From Leptodactylus fallax (taxonomy: Eukaryota > Chordata > Amphibia > Anura > Leptodactylidae): a stretch of DNA of 64,000 nt. Positions within the stretch are counted from its first letter, which is position 1, and every line of letters begins with the position of its first letter. The translations under genes and the position numbers were made by a program. The stretch covers positions 4,313,501 through 4,377,500 of the forward strand of contig CAMRHE010000035.1 of the NCBI GenBank assembly GCA_947044405.1, read 5' to 3'. Below, in pieces: positions 35,019 to 48,240 of the stretch. A model generated the notes under the pieces. That model had not been told where the DNA came from. It did not search any database and saw nothing but the letters and a program-made list of their open reading frames with translations.

Positions 35019-37190
35019 TAATAATAATAATAATAATAATAATACTAATAACAACAACAACAACAGCTTTATTTATATAGCGCCAACATATTCCGCAGCG
35101 CTTTACAAATCAGAGGACCTATGAACAGACAATATAAGACATTACAATGTGACAAAGAAATAAACATATCAAATAATAGGAGTGAGGGCCCTGCTCGCAA
35201 GAGCTTATATTCTATGAGATAATAGGGGCACACCAGAGGTCAGAGGGCTTGTTTGATACAATGGTCCAACCATCTTTTAATAGAAAAGGTTGTGTAACTG
35301 AAGCTGTATGAACCCATCACCAACCAGTATCTGTGAATAAACAGATCCTAAGTGCAAGGAGTGCAGTTAGTAGAGGAGGAAGGATTAAAAAAAAGTTTTA
35401 TTGTTCTACACTTCCACACACTACACATTGATCAGGTCATGTGATAAGCCTGACCATACAGATGTGATTTTAGGGCAGTTTTGAAGCTGCTGCATTTGAG
35501 GATGAAACGGATTGTGCGGGGTACTGATACAGCTCGAGAAAAGTCTTGGAGACGGGAGTGGGATGTTCGGATAACAGAGGATACAAATCTAAGGTCATAG
35601 GCAGAATGGAGAGGACGGTTAGGGCGGTAGACAGTGACGAAGGAGGAGATATAGGGGGCGCAGCGCTATGGATGGATTTGTGGGTCAGTGTGATAATTTT
35701 ATATTGCATTCTGTGATGGATGGGCAACCAATGCAGCGACTGACACAAGGTAGATGCGTCTGTGTACCGGTTTGACAGAAAGAGGAGTCTGGCAGCTGCA
35801 TTCAGGACAGATTGTAGTGGGGAGAGTTTAGTAAGAGGAAGCCCAATAAGAAGAGAATTGCAATAGTGAAGACGAGAGAGATTCAGAGCGACAATGAGGG
35901 TTTTTGATGTTTCCACGGTGAGAAAAGGGCAAATTTTAGAGATGTTTTTGAGGTGCAGGTGGCAAGAGCGTGCAAGTGTCTGAATATGCGGGGTAAAGGT
36001 GAGATCTGAGTCAAACAGACATGCTGCCTCGGTGTAATAGTAAGACCACAGACAGAAATGGAGATATCAGGGTTATGTCGGTTAGTAGAGGAGGGAACAC
36101 AAGAAGTCCAGTTTTTGAAAGATTCAATTTCAGATAAAGAGAAGACATGATGTTAGAGACAGTAGAGAGACAGTCACTGGTGTTCTGTAGTAGTGCCGGG
36201 GTGATGTCTATAGGGGATGAGGTATATAGTTGGGTGTCATCTGCATAAAGACGGTATTGAAAGCCAAATCTGCTGATGGTGTGTCTATTTGGGACTGTGT
36301 ACAGTAAGAAGAGGAGGGGGCCTAGGACCGAGCCCTGAGGAACCCCAACCACAAGGGGCAGAGGAGAAGAAATAGTACTAGCGAATGATACACTAAATGA
36401 GCAGACAGAAAGACAGAAAGAAAACCAAGAGAGAGCAGTATGTCTGAGGCCAATAGAGTGAAGCTGCTGAGAGATTCAGAACAATAAGTAGTGAATATTT
36501 CCCTTTAGATTTAGCTGTCAGGAGATCGTTGGAGACTTTTGTAAGGGCCATTTCTGTAGAGTGTAAGGGGTCCAGAAGAGCGTTAGCAGAGAGATAGCGG
36601 ATTAGGCTGGAGTAGACCAAGTATTCCAGGAGTTTAGAGATGAAGGGGAGGTTAGAGACGAGTTGGTAGTTAACAACACAGGATGGGTCGAGGGAGGGTT
36701 TTTTTCAGTAGTGAGGTTATGACAGCATGTTTGAAGGAGAAAGGAAAGATTCCAGAAGAAAGAGAGAAGTTAAACATTTTAGTAAGGTGAGTTGTAACAG
36801 CAGGGGACAGAGACCTGACGAGATGTGACGGGATAGGATCGCTTGTGCAAGTAATGGGGCGAGAAGAAGAAAGGAGCTAGGAGACGACTTTTTCTGTTAC
36901 CGGGTCAAATAATGAGAGTTCACAATGAGGAGCAAGGCAGGGAAGGGGACAGATACAGCTTGGGGATTGGGTTATTTCCTGACAGATGTTGGCAATTTTG
37001 TCTTTAAAGTACGTGGCCATGTCTTGAGCACTGAGGTCAGTGAGAGGTACCTGCACCTTTGGCGTAAGGAGGGAGTGAAAGGTGTCAAAGAGTCGTTTAG
37101 TGTTATTGGAGAGAGAAGAGATGAGAGAGGTGTAGTAGGCTTGTTTGGCAAGGTGAAGGGCAGAGTTATAGGCTTTAAGCATAAACTTGA
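35019..37190 (-). mobile_element. L2/CR1-like LINE, 5'-truncated and degraded
   Basis: The minus strand carries broken reverse-transcriptase blocks in order: a linker (SLLTPKVQVPLTDLSAQD at 36877-37182), [20 protein letters not shown] (36393-36620), [14 protein letters not shown] and YADDTQLY (36011-36352), then the C-terminal LHYCNSLLIGLPLTKLSPLQ and LHWLPIHHRMQYKI (35470-35916). The 3' end near 35066 has the 'tatagcgcc...gcgctttaca' motif and a tail of (TTG)n(TTA)n-type microsatellite (35020-35066 on the plus strand), as L2-type LINEs have. Multiple stops; no activity expected. Confidence 0.85.
35020..35066. repeat. (AAT)n/(AAC)n microsatellite at the LINE 3' end
   Basis: Eight or so AAT units then AAC units immediately precede the LINE tail motif. 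A translated frame across it gives an Asn run and should not be read as a protein. Confidence 0.9.
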
Positions 37191-37559
37191 AGTGATAAAC
37201 TTCAAAGCATAAACTTGCAGATGTGTTAGATTTTCACCAAAGACAGTTGACCAATAAAGCACATAGCTTTCAGTTGACGTATTCATGAGAGGACTGCTGC
37301 CCTTGTCCTTCTCACCGACGGTGACGCTGACATGGTGATGAACATTTTGGCGCTGGGACTAGAAGTGTTAAATAGGAGACTTTGGCTTAGGAATCGAATA
37401 GGAGCCATGCAGTGTGGCTCCATAAGTCACTGAGAGATGTCAGCGGGCTAAAAGAGATCAGGGGAGTCAGAGTGCCAAATAGTGATGCAGAAATAGGCCT
37501 GGGTATTGCTGCTGGGAAAAAGGCCGAAGAATGTAAGAAATTTTGGGAGCATTTCTGGG
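37191..37559. other. Sequence upstream of the LINE fragment; nothing certain
   Basis: On the minus strand an open frame (37286-36972) overlaps the LINE in another frame and is not a gene. No clear repeat border was found. Confidence 0.35.
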
Positions 37560-37893
37560 ACAGGTTACTTGGTTAGTGTCCGTTATTGTCCTTTTTTTTT
37601 TTTTTTTGTTCTACTTTTGGGCATGCGCAGAAAAAAAACAGACAGTAATAATGCACAGTATATCTGATGACTGTCTGTTAGACAAAAGACATTAATGTTA
37701 AAAAAATAATGGACACTTAACGTGCGTCATACGTCCAATATTTTGAATGGACACAAAAGTCCTTCACCCAGTGTATTATGTGTACTAAAAAAACAGACAT
37801 GATTTTTTAGTACAGATTTGGTAAAAAAGGACACTAACAGACAACAGATCAAATCCCATTGAAATCATTACTAACGGTAGTTTGAACACACCC
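37560..37893. repeat. Partial MITE related to 33255-33796
   Basis: Contains TTAGTGTCCGTTATTGTCC, GCATGCGCAGAAAAAAA and a right end ACTAACGGTAGTTTGAACAC. The left half is missing or diverged. Confidence 0.45.
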
Positions 37894-38257
37894 TTATATA
37901 GAGCAATTCCATACACCTAAATTACATAGTGAGGGTCCAAGTATTTCACTGTATTCTACTGTACACCAAATGTTTTCAAGTATTGAAGTTACTATTGTAA
38001 CGTTGGTAATGCTTGAAGCAACAAGTTGAGTGGATGCTTTAATAGACAGTACTGTTTTCTGACTTAGGTTTGGACTGAAACTGTGATAGCCAGACTCCAC
38101 ACAGCTGACAAGATTCAGAGCCAACACTGCCTTGGGAACAACTCGCACAGAGATCCATCCACAGGCTCTTCCACGGCAGAAAGCAAGCTCAACCCACTCC
38201 TCTAAAATGGTGACAATTCTCTTGGTCAACTCAGTGTTTGGGTGACTCCAAGGCCTT

Positions 38258-39065
38258 GCTAATTTTTTATTATTATTGTTATTATTATTAATTATTTTTA
38301 GTGGACCATTAATTCCCTGGTGCTGTACATTTCAGGGTTTTCACAGTATTGTACGTATTTTGTGCATTCTAACAGTGACCAACTGGAACAGTGGGATAAA
38401 GGGCCCTGCCCGCAAGGGTTTACAATCTATGAGGGAAGAGGGATAAAGACAGATGGAGTAGAAGCTGTAGATGGTGGTGTGGTTGCAGCAGGGTTATTGG
38501 AGGTTGTAGGCCTTCCTGAAGAGGCGAGTCTTCAATGTCTTCTTGAAGGTTGTGATTGTGGGGGACAGTCTTATGTGTCGTGGTAGTGAGTTCCAGAGTA
38601 CGGTGGATGCACAGGAGAAGTCTTGGAGGCTGATGTGTGAAGAGTGGATAAGGACAGAGTAGGAGCTCTTGAGAGGATCAGAGGTTACGTGTGGGCAGGT
38701 AGTGGGAAATTAGGTCAAAGATGTATGAAGGAGACAGGTCGTGGATGGATTTGTAAATCAGTGTTAACATTTTAAACTCTATTCACTCGCCTTCGGTAGC
38801 CCAGTGATGGGATTGGCAGAGGGGAGAGGCTGTTGAAAAATGGGTGTAGAGGTATATTAAAGTGAGTGGAAAAGTTTAGGGTGGACTGGAGGGGGGCAAT
38901 AGCATTTGCTGGGAGGTCTTGGAGAAGGGTGTTACAGTAGTCTAAGCAGGAGATTACGAGGGCATGGACTAGCATTTTTGTAGTTTCAGGGATGAGGAAG
39001 GAGCAGATTTGATGAATGTTCTTGTGTTGGAGGGTCTCCAGGAACCTTACAAATTCTAACAGCAC
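38258..39065 (-). mobile_element. Second L2/CR1-like LINE fragment
   Basis: Minus strand at 39065-38772 encodes MLVHALVISCLDYCNTLLQD and LPANAIAPLQSTLN, matching the conserved C-terminal reverse-transcriptase region seen in the LINE at 35019-37190. The plus-strand tail (ATT)n at 38262-38294 and a 'cctgcccgcaagggtttaca' word mark the 3' end. Degraded, 5'-truncated. Confidence 0.8.
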
Positions 39066-39359
39066 ATTCTTCCCTTACAACCAAAGACACTCTCCTACCC
39101 ACTAACAATAGTGTTTCAGCATCAATATCCTACTCTTATGTTAGCATCTTGTTCCTTAGAACCTGAATCAATGTTGGCACCTCCTGCAAGATGGCTGCAC
39201 TGCTATGTACCAAGGCTTGCCATCAAGGCGCAAAGATATTATACATGTACTAACATTTAGGAGAAAAACTGAATATGACAGTTTGTTACTTGTTAGTTTG
39301 CAAGCATATGTACCGTTAATACAAATAAGTAATGCAGTATAAAAATAGATATAGACATA

Positions 39360-39815
39360 CAGTACTATGTAAATGTTTTAGGCATAGGTGGAAAAATGCT
39401 GCAAGGTAAGAATACTTTAAAAAACATAGGTGTTAATAGTTTATTCTATCAATTACATGAATTAAAGAAATAGAAATCTAAATCAAATAATTGTTTGATG
39501 TGACCACCCTTTGGATGAGGAGTCCTGATTGTTAATATGTCCTCCAAATAGCTCTGATCTCAATATTACAATTCTGTCTGGGATTACTTGCAGAGACAGA
39601 AGGATTTGAGAAAGCCTATATCCACAGACGATCTATTGAATTGTTGCTATGTAGAAGGCAAAGTTTGGTCACCCCAATATTGATCTGATTTAGATTTCTC
39701 TTTTTTGTTCATTCAGGTAATCTTGTTAATTGTTAAAAATAAACTAATAACACATCTAACATTCTTATTTAGCAGCATTTTTTCCACATCTACCTAAAAC
39801 TTTTGTATGGTACTG
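39360..39815. mobile_element. Tc1-like deletion derivative (456 bp)
   Basis: TA at 39358-39359 and 39816-39817. Ends CAGTACTATGTAAATGTTTT and AAAACTTTTGTATGGTACTG are inverted, as are AGGTGGAAAAATGCTGC and GCAGCATTTTTTCCAC. The centre keeps a scrap of transposase 3' coding sequence (WDYLQRQKDLRKP). The autonomous parent is not in this window. Confidence 0.75.
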
Positions 39816-39817
39816 TA

Positions 39818-40240
39818 GCTCCATAGACTACCATTGGCAGACAGTCCTCTACTAAATTCACAGAGATCCTGAATATGCTATTTTTATTCTATACATGACA
39901 TAACATTTTATTTAGATGCATGCTTTTCATATAGCAAAGATCAAGTTATGGCACAGTGCAGGCAACAGGACCATGTGTATACAATATATCACAAAACAGA
40001 CTTTGGTTTTTACAGCAGTGTGCTAAATCTGCTCTTTGCTCCCTTTCACACAACCCATCTATAACAGACTTTGTACCGGTGTAATGTGGAATATCAGCTT
40101 CATCAGACACCCAAACAAACACAGAGTATTGTACTTTAAACAGGACAACTAAACTTAGATTGATGATGTGGACATCCAGTTCATACATAGATTACTCATT
40201 GTTTGGCAACAATTCTAATGTTAGCCGCTAGCTTCCTTAA
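39818..40240. other. BACH2 intron, nothing recognised
   Basis: AT-rich; an ORF on the minus strand (39946-40188) has no recognisable similarity and no supporting signals. Confidence 0.4.
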
Positions 40241-40247
40241 CCCCTTA

Positions 40248-40480
40248 GGCTGAGGCTGCACATTGTGTAAATAGCTTCTTTTTTTTTTTTTTTTGCAGAT
40301 TTTGCTGCGTTTTTTTGAGCCAAAGCCAGGAGTGGATTAAGGTAGTACAAGTATAAAAAGTATAAGTACTTTTTATATAGTTCCCATTCCTTTTGTAGCC
40401 ATTCTTGGCTTTGGCTCCAAAAACTGCAGCAAAATCTGCAAAAAAAAATCTGAGTTTTCACAACATGGGGTCTCAGCTTT
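40248..40480. repeat. Palindromic MITE, 'gcagattttgctg' family
   Basis: TTTGCAGATTTTGCTGCG and GCAGCAAAATCTGCAAAA are inner arms; the outer ends are GGCTGAGGCTGCACATTGTG and ACATGGGGTCTCAGC. A T-run and an A-run lie at the tips of the arms. Confidence 0.65.
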
Positions 40481-40642
40481 AGGCTGAAGCCCCACGTTGC
40501 AAAAACGCTGCCTTTTACAGTACCTGTAAAGTGGATGGGAATCTGGCTAATCCCATCCACACATAGCAGAAAAAAAATCTGCAGAGGAAATGCTGTGTTT
40601 TCAAAAATGCCTGCGTTTTTGAAAATTGCAACATGTCAATTA

Positions 40643-42251
40643 CAGTGCCTTGTGAAAGTATTCGGCCCCCTTGAACTTTTCAACCTTTTGCCACATTTCA
40701 GGCTTCAAACATAAAGATATAAAATTTTTTGGTGAAGAATCAACAAGTGGGACACAATTGTGAAGTGGAACGAAATTTATTGGTTTTTTTAAACTTTTGT
40801 AAAAAAGAAAAAACTGAAAAGTGGGGCGTGCAATATTATTCGGCCCCTTTACTTTCAGTGCAGCAAACTCACTCCAGAAGTTCAGTGAGGATCTCTGAAT
40901 GATCCAATGTTGTCCTAAATGACTGATGATGATAAATATAATCCACCTGTGTGTAATCAAGTCTCCGTATAAATGCACCTGCTCTGTGATAGTCTCAGGG
41001 TTCTGTTTAAAGTGCAGAGAGCATCATGAAGACCAAGGAACACACCAGGCAGGTCCGTGATACTGTTGTGGAGAAGTTTAAAGCCAGATTTGGATACAAA
41101 AAGATTTCCCAAACTTTAACCATCCCAAGAAGCACTGTGCAAGCGATCATATTGAAATGGAAGGAGTATCAGACCACTGCTAATCTACCAAGACCCGGCC
41201 GTCCCTCTAAACTTTCATCTCAAAGAAGGAGAAGACTGATTAGAGATGCAGCCAAGAGGCCCATGATCACTCTGGATGAACTACAGATATCTACAGCTGA
41301 GGTGGGAGAGTCTGTCCATAGGACAACAATCAGTCGTACACTGCACAAATCTGGCCTTTATGGAAGAGTGGCAAGAAGAAAGCCACTTCTCAAAGATATC
41401 CATAAAAAGTCTTGTTTAAAGTTTGCCACAAGCCACCTGGGAGACACACCAAACATGTGGAAGAAGGTGCTCTGGTCAGATTAAACCAAAATCGAACTTT
41501 TTGGCCACAATGCAAAACGATATGTTTGGCGTAATAGCAACACAGCTCATCACCCTGAACACACCATCCACACTGTCAAACATGGTGGTGGCAGCATCAT
41601 GGTTTGGGTCTGCTTTTCTTCAGCAGGGACAGGGAAAATGGTTAAAATTGATGGGAAGATGGATGGAGCCAAATACAGGACCATTCTGGAAGAAAACCTG
41701 TTGGAGTCTGCAAAAGACCTGAGACTGGGACGGAGATTTATCTTCCAACAAGACAATGATCCCAAACATAAAGCAAAATCTACAATGGAATGGTTCACAA
41801 ATAAACGTATCCAGGTGTTAGAATGGCCAAGTCAAAGTCCAGACCTAAATCCAATCGAGAATCTGTGGAAAGAGCTGAAAACTGCTGTTCACAAACGCAC
41901 AGAGCTCGAGCTGTTTTCCAAGGAAGAATGGGCAAGAATTTCAGTCTCTCGATGTGCAAAACTGATAGAGACATACCCCAAGCGACTTGCAGCTGCAATT
42001 GCAGCAAAAGGTGGCGCTACAAAGTATTAACTTAAGGGGTCCGAATAATTTGGCACGCCCCACTTTTCAGTTTTTTATTTTTTTACAAAAGTTTAAAATA
42101 TCCAATAAATTTCGTTCCACTTCACGATTGTGTCCCACTTGTTGTTGATTCTTCACCAAAAATTTTAAATTTTATATCTTTATGTTTGAAGCCTGAAATG
42201 TGGCAAAAGGTTGAAAAGTTCAAGTTGGCCGAATACTTTTGCAAGGCACTG
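40643..42251 (+). mobile_element. Tc1-like transposon, family F (1609 bp)
   Basis: TA at 40641-40642 and 42252-42253. Starts CAGTGCCTTGTGAAAGTATT and ends AATACTTTTGCAAGGCACTG. Inner copies of the end motif (CAATATTATTCGGCCCC at about 40831; GGGGTCCGAATAATTTGG near 42037) make an IR/DR layout with arms of about 200 bp. Plus-strand transposase. Confidence 0.93.
41026..42030 (+). pseudogene. Tc1-like transposase (DD34E), single stop codon
   Basis: 335 codons in one frame, from MKTKEHTRQVRDTVVEKFKA to a TAA at 42028-42030, with only one internal stop: TAA at codon 153 (41482-41484), directly after the first catalytic Asp (KVLWSD). The codon there in related elements is GAA for Glu. Other features: helix-turn-helix domains in the first 120 residues, GRPS linker, [10 protein letters not shown] and [11 protein letters not shown] with 34 residues in the last spacing. 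The frame is otherwise intact, so this copy was inactivated late, or the base is an error. Confidence 0.9.
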
Positions 42252-42370
42252 TATACCTGCAGAAACGCTGGAGTTTTCCATATAGGTACAATAGGGGCAG
42301 AAAGTCTGCAGTGGAAAACTCTGCGAAAATGCAATGAAAAATGCGGAAAAAAACGCAATGAGTTTTTTTT

Positions 42371-42590
42371 TTGTTTTAACTTTCCCTTTTTACCTTATTT
42401 TCCATGTACACTATTTTGTGCTCTATATGATTTGTTGATGATCTTTTACTATATTTTTACTCTGCATTAAAAAAAACTACATGGTAACTCATCAGCACCT
42501 GGAAATTGTGTTGCAGGGGCAGAATTTATAAACAGATAAGGGAAGCCCATACCTTTGTAAGCTCTTTAGATGGTGCTGTCACTCATACCA
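42371..42590. other. BACH2 intron, nothing recognised
   Basis: T-rich unique sequence between repeat elements. Confidence 0.4.
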
Positions 42591-42599
42591 TGGAACAGT

Positions 42600-43240
42600 G
42601 GCTCAACTGCTACAGGGCCTGTGACCTTAGGGGCCCAGTTGGCCCCCTGCTGCTTTTATATATCCTAAAGTATAATGAGTGGCGGCTCAGAGGAGGTGAG
42701 CAAAAATATCAGTGTTACTCACCTCTCCTTTACTCTGGCATGAGTCTTCGGCCTCCTGAATGATGTCAGGAACCACTGAGGCATGTGATTGGGCCTCAGT
42801 GGTCACACCAGTGTGATGATGCATAATGACACTGGGGTAACCCATGTGACCACTGAGGCCCAATCTCAGGCCTCAGCAGTCTCATACATCATTCAAGAGA
42901 CCCAAAGACCTCCACCAGAGCCCAGGACACATGAGTAACACTGTTATTAGTTATGTCTAATCACCTCCTCTGGGCCTCCACTCATTATACTCTTGGGTCT
43001 GAAGAGACCTCAGAGTATAATATTAGTGGGTGGCGAACCCAAATTTTTTGGAAAATTCATACCAAAACCATAGGGGCCACTATGGGACATTATATTGTGT
43101 GGAGAGGCTACTATGAGATACTATACTGTGTGGAGGGGCCATTGTGGAACATTATGCTATGTGGGAATCTGCTTTGGGACATTATACTGTGTGGAGGGGC
43201 CACTATGAAACTTTATACTGTGCACTATGGGACATTATTC
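42600..43240. repeat. Truncated copy of the 31-bp-repeat hAT element
   Basis: The segment 43077-43240 consists of about five 31-bp units (GGGACATTATACTGTGTGG with GGGGCCACTAT-type ends) of the same family as the array at 56225-56720. The preceding part, with TACTCACCTCTCC, CATAATGACAC and TATACTCTTGGGTCTGAAG, matches the interior of 55734-57181 in order. Borders and target duplication are not visible, and the palindromic element begins right after it. Confidence 0.55.
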
Positions 43241-43331
43241 TTAAAGAGGACCTTTCATGCACATGCGGTTTTATATTTTGCTAAAAATCCGACAGTGTGC
43301 TGAATTCAGTGCACTGTCGGCATTCCCGTTA

Positions 43332-44965
<1,634 letters not shown>

Positions 44966-45199
44966 TATGTGCCCCAGGGTTGGAGGTATCGGTACCGTTA
45001 GTTTTGGCACAAATCTCTGCCCACTGTCAGAAGGGCCTTTCTAAACACTTTAGCTGGGCTTTGAGGAACGCCTCCCTGACAGTACTCGTCCATAGACTTG
45101 TACCGGCAGGGCGTGTTCCTCACAGCTCAGCGTCATCACTCTGACTGTACAGGGCTATGGACGAGTACTGTCGGGGGGAGGGGGGCATCTATTCATTAT

Positions 45200-45865
45200 G
45201 GAAATGAGCTAAATGGTGCACCAGACATACAGTGCCCAGATGCAACATTTACCTAACTTGCATAAAGGATAAAGTTTTATTTCTGCAAACTAACAGTAAA
45301 TGAACAGCATGTTTAAAAAGCTTTTGCACTTTCCTTCCCACTACTGCATTTGAACAAATATGGTGATATGGTGACACCCTTTGTCATGAAATTTTGTCTA
45401 GAGGAAGTTCACTACACACTGTTACAGGTGTCCAAATATTTAAATAAAAAAAAAAAAGTATACAATGAGTGGTATGTCATTGCCGGAGAAGGAAGTACAC
45501 AGACCAGTGAGGGACCAAGAAGCTCGCAATGGTAACAGCGGGTGATTGGTAAGGGGAGTCTAACTTATAATATTTTATTATACTCTCAGTTGTTTAAAAA
45601 AATATATGACTGTACAACTATTTAAACATTTAACACAGCAATAAAACAAGATACACTAAGATTTCTTATTTAAGATTTTAGTACTGATGATCTAGCATAG
45701 GCTAACAATATCAGATTGGTGAGGTTGCAACCATCCCATCAAACAGTTGACTGGCGGAGGTGCCAAAAGATGGATACACGCTGATCAAATATTGATGATC
45801 TATTATTAGGATAAGTCATCAATACTAAAATCCTGAAAACCTCTTTAGGCCCACTTAATAGGCTT
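45200..45865. other. BACH2 intron with an old MITE scrap
   Basis: Unique sequence; at about 45800-45850 the words GATAAGTCATCAATAC and AAAACCTCTTTA resemble the right half of the palindromic element at 17719-19563. Confidence 0.4.
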
Positions 45866-46248
45866 AGGGGGTGTTCTTACTACCGTTGTTAATGTCTGTA
45901 GTTGTCTTCCTTCATAGGATGAGAGCAATGGACATTAAACTATTGCAGAGAACGGTCACAGACTGATTTTGTGTTGTTTCCCATTGATGCTAATGTAAAC
46001 AACATGACGGAAGCTATTTTCCATCATGTTTGTTTAATTCTGTAACGGAATACAGCACTTTATCTTCTGTTCCAGAGATAAACAAGCATGACGGAAAACA
46101 GCTTCCGTCAAGTTGTTTACATTAATGTCAATGGGAACGGACACAGAATCAGTCTGTGACCGTTCTCTAAAACATTTTAATGTCCATTGCAGTCATCCTA
46201 AGACGGAAGACAGCAATGCACATAAACAACGGTAGTGTGAACCCAGAC
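45866..46248. repeat. MITE with 'ctaccgttg' ends
   Basis: Left TGTTCTTACTACCGTTGTT and right AACAACGGTAGTGTGAAC are inverted. The interior arms ATGACGGAAGCTATTTTCC and GGAAAACAGCTTCCGTCA, and ATGTAAACAAC/GTTGTTTACAT, pair. Ends are related to 33255-33796. Confidence 0.65.
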
Positions 46249-46315
46249 TTCATGGTTATACTTTCTATTGTTCCTTTTTTGAAAAAAATGGTCACTGCTA
46301 TATCTGAATAGCTAA

Positions 46316-46418
46316 GGCTAGGTTCACATCTGCATTCGATGACCGTTTGAGGAGTCTGTCCCTCATTCCCCAAGCGGACCCAAAGTATGGAAACCCCAAC
46401 GCAGGTGTGAACCTAGCA
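46316..46418. repeat. TAA-flanked MITE (103 bp)
   Basis: TAA at 46313-46315 and 46419-46421. Ends GGCTAGGTTCACATCTGC and GCAGGTGTGAACCTAGCA are inverted. The small size and TAA target suggest a PIF/Harbinger-like derivative. Confidence 0.7.
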
Positions 46419-46421
46419 TAA

Positions 46422-47276
46422 GAACAACATCATTATAAGTAAACAAATAAAACATAATTACCAAACTTATTTTAATGAATATACAGCCAATATTATATTT
46501 CAGGTAGAAATCCTCTTTGGCACATCCTTCCAGTTTATGCAATGGACTACCACCCACCTGTTACTACTTATTTGTACTATGGGCAGGTATGCTGCCCAGG
46601 ATAAAGATCTTTGAGCACAACTATTGTGGAATTACATGTTTAAACATGGATACAATAAGTAAAGACTTTCATCACAAGGAATCCATTAAAACATTCAGTG
46701 CATAAAGTAAGATAACAATATGCTGACAATTTTTGTACACATGCCACTTTATAGTTTGAAAAAACCTTGCTGGTGGAAAGAAACAAAACATTAAACTGCC
46801 CTGTTTTATGCTTTGCATGATGGGACTTTAGTTTGTAATGCACTGTGTATGTGCTCTTTATGTAGCAATTTCAGAGAAATGAGGCCTGTTCTGATGTAAC
46901 CCATTGAAAAATATTTTATTTCTTACAGCAAAGCACATGCACTACGTTCATGTGGCTGCTGCTCAGGAATAGACTAGACTTCAATTTAATGGCCTATAAA
47001 AAAAAAAAAACAAAAAGAAAAAAAACATGGCCCAAATACCGTCTAACAACCAAATAATTAGTTTGTGAACAGTTGCACTTCCCTGTCTGTTCACTTCAGT
47101 TTTGGCTTATTCTATCCATATGTGGGGGCAGCAAAAGCTGCAATTCTTTTGGCTGCCGCAGAGTATTGTGTCTGAACATTGAGTATCAAGACAAAAACAC
47201 TACTTTATGCACAAGTACCCAATAGTCAATCACAAACATGTATACTAGGACTTGTTGAAGGGAGTTTCAAAGCTGA
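46422..47276. other. BACH2 intron, nothing recognised
   Basis: AT-rich; an A-run with interruptions at about 46997-47027. No ORF with similarity. Confidence 0.4.
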
Positions 47277-47595
47277 AGGCTAAGGCCCCAGGTAGCAGGC
47301 AGCAGCCAACAAGAACTGCGGGAAAAACCGTGGCGGAAACGCATTGTGGTTTTTCCCTCAGCAATGTTCATAGAAAGACTTTCCTCTGTGGACTTTCTGC
47401 TTCAATTATACCTATACGTAAACCGCCAGCGTTTATGTAGGTATAATTGACATGCTGCGATTTCTAAAAACGCAATGTTTTTGGAAACCTCAGCATTTCC
47501 ACTGCGGGTATTTTTCTGCATTGTGTGGATGGGATTCACTAGACTCTAAAATGCAGTGGTTTTTGTGTTTACATCACGTGGGGCTTCACCCTTAG
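47277..47595. repeat. 'Ggccccacgt' palindromic MITE copy
   Basis: Left AAGGCTAAGGCCCCAGG and right ACGTGGGGCTTCACCCTTA are inverted, and internal GGTATAATTGACATGCTGCG and CGTAAACCGCCAGCG blocks match copies at 47658-47945 and 58641-59187. Confidence 0.65.
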
Positions 47596-47657
47596 ATAAA
47601 AAAAAACATGCTGTTCTATTCTTCTAATATTCTTATGCATTACGACAGAAAGAGCTG

Positions 47658-47945
47658 TTAAACCAGGGCCTCACGTTGCGAATATACAGCGTTTTGCCTG
47701 AGCTGGAAATGCTGTGACAAAAAACTATGCATGTTAGAGCACCTGCAAAGTGGATGTGTTTGTGTAAATCGCAGCATGTCAATTATACTTATGGAAACCT
47801 TGGCGTTTTCCATATATGTATAATAGAGACAATGTCTGCAGAGGAAAACTGTGGACTTTCTGTGAAAAACACAGTGGAAAAAAATGCAATGCGTTTCTGC
47901 TGCTGTCTTTTTGCAGCGATTCGCTGTGTGGGGCCTTAGCCTTAA
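47658..47945. repeat. TTAA-flanked 'ggccccacgt' MITE copy (288 bp)
   Basis: TTAA at 47658-47661 and 47942-47945. Left end AACCAGGGCCTCACGTTGCG and right end GTGTGGGGCCTTAGCC are inverted. Interior contains CATGTCAATTATAC, the site used by the family F insertion in the copy at 40481. Confidence 0.65.
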
Positions 47946-48240
47946 ACTGGCCTGAGAATCCAAGGAGAACTCAAATAAAAGACTCAGATGGTATAGAAGA
48001 CATATCTGTAAAAGGCGAAACTCTGATGATAAAACTAAGGTGGTTAACAAAAGTGCAGCTGGCTAAACACCACAGGGCCATGTGATGTGCGTACTGTGTA
48101 ATACAAGCTTCCTTCAAGGGACTATTTGTGAATTAACTGATACAGAAGCTATAGTATATCATGCAGCATGGTACTGTAACCACATTCTCACAATTCCAAC
48201 AAAATACCTTGATATAAAATCAACTACTTGAGATTCCTAC
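47946..48240. other. Intron next to the large BACH2 exon
   Basis: Unique sequence downstream (in gene order) of the exon donor GTAGGA; no repeat or ORF. Confidence 0.5.

Larger units (their letters stand above)
40481..42370. repeat. 'Ggccccacgt' MITE split by family F insertion
   Basis: The left part (40481-40642) starts TTAGGCTGAAGCCCCACGTT and the right part (42252 on) continues TACCTGCAGAAACGCTGGAG. The family F element sits at a TA in a stretch that in the copies at 47277-47946 reads TGTCAATTATACC. The right border of the MITE is unclear. Confidence 0.6.

Noticed and set aside
34849..35124. ORF with an Asn run
   Set aside because: Crosses the (AAT)n/(AAC)n tail of a LINE; translation of a microsatellite.
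46167..46843. Small ORFs in the BACH2 intron
   Set aside because: Overlap MITEs or AT-rich DNA and lack support.
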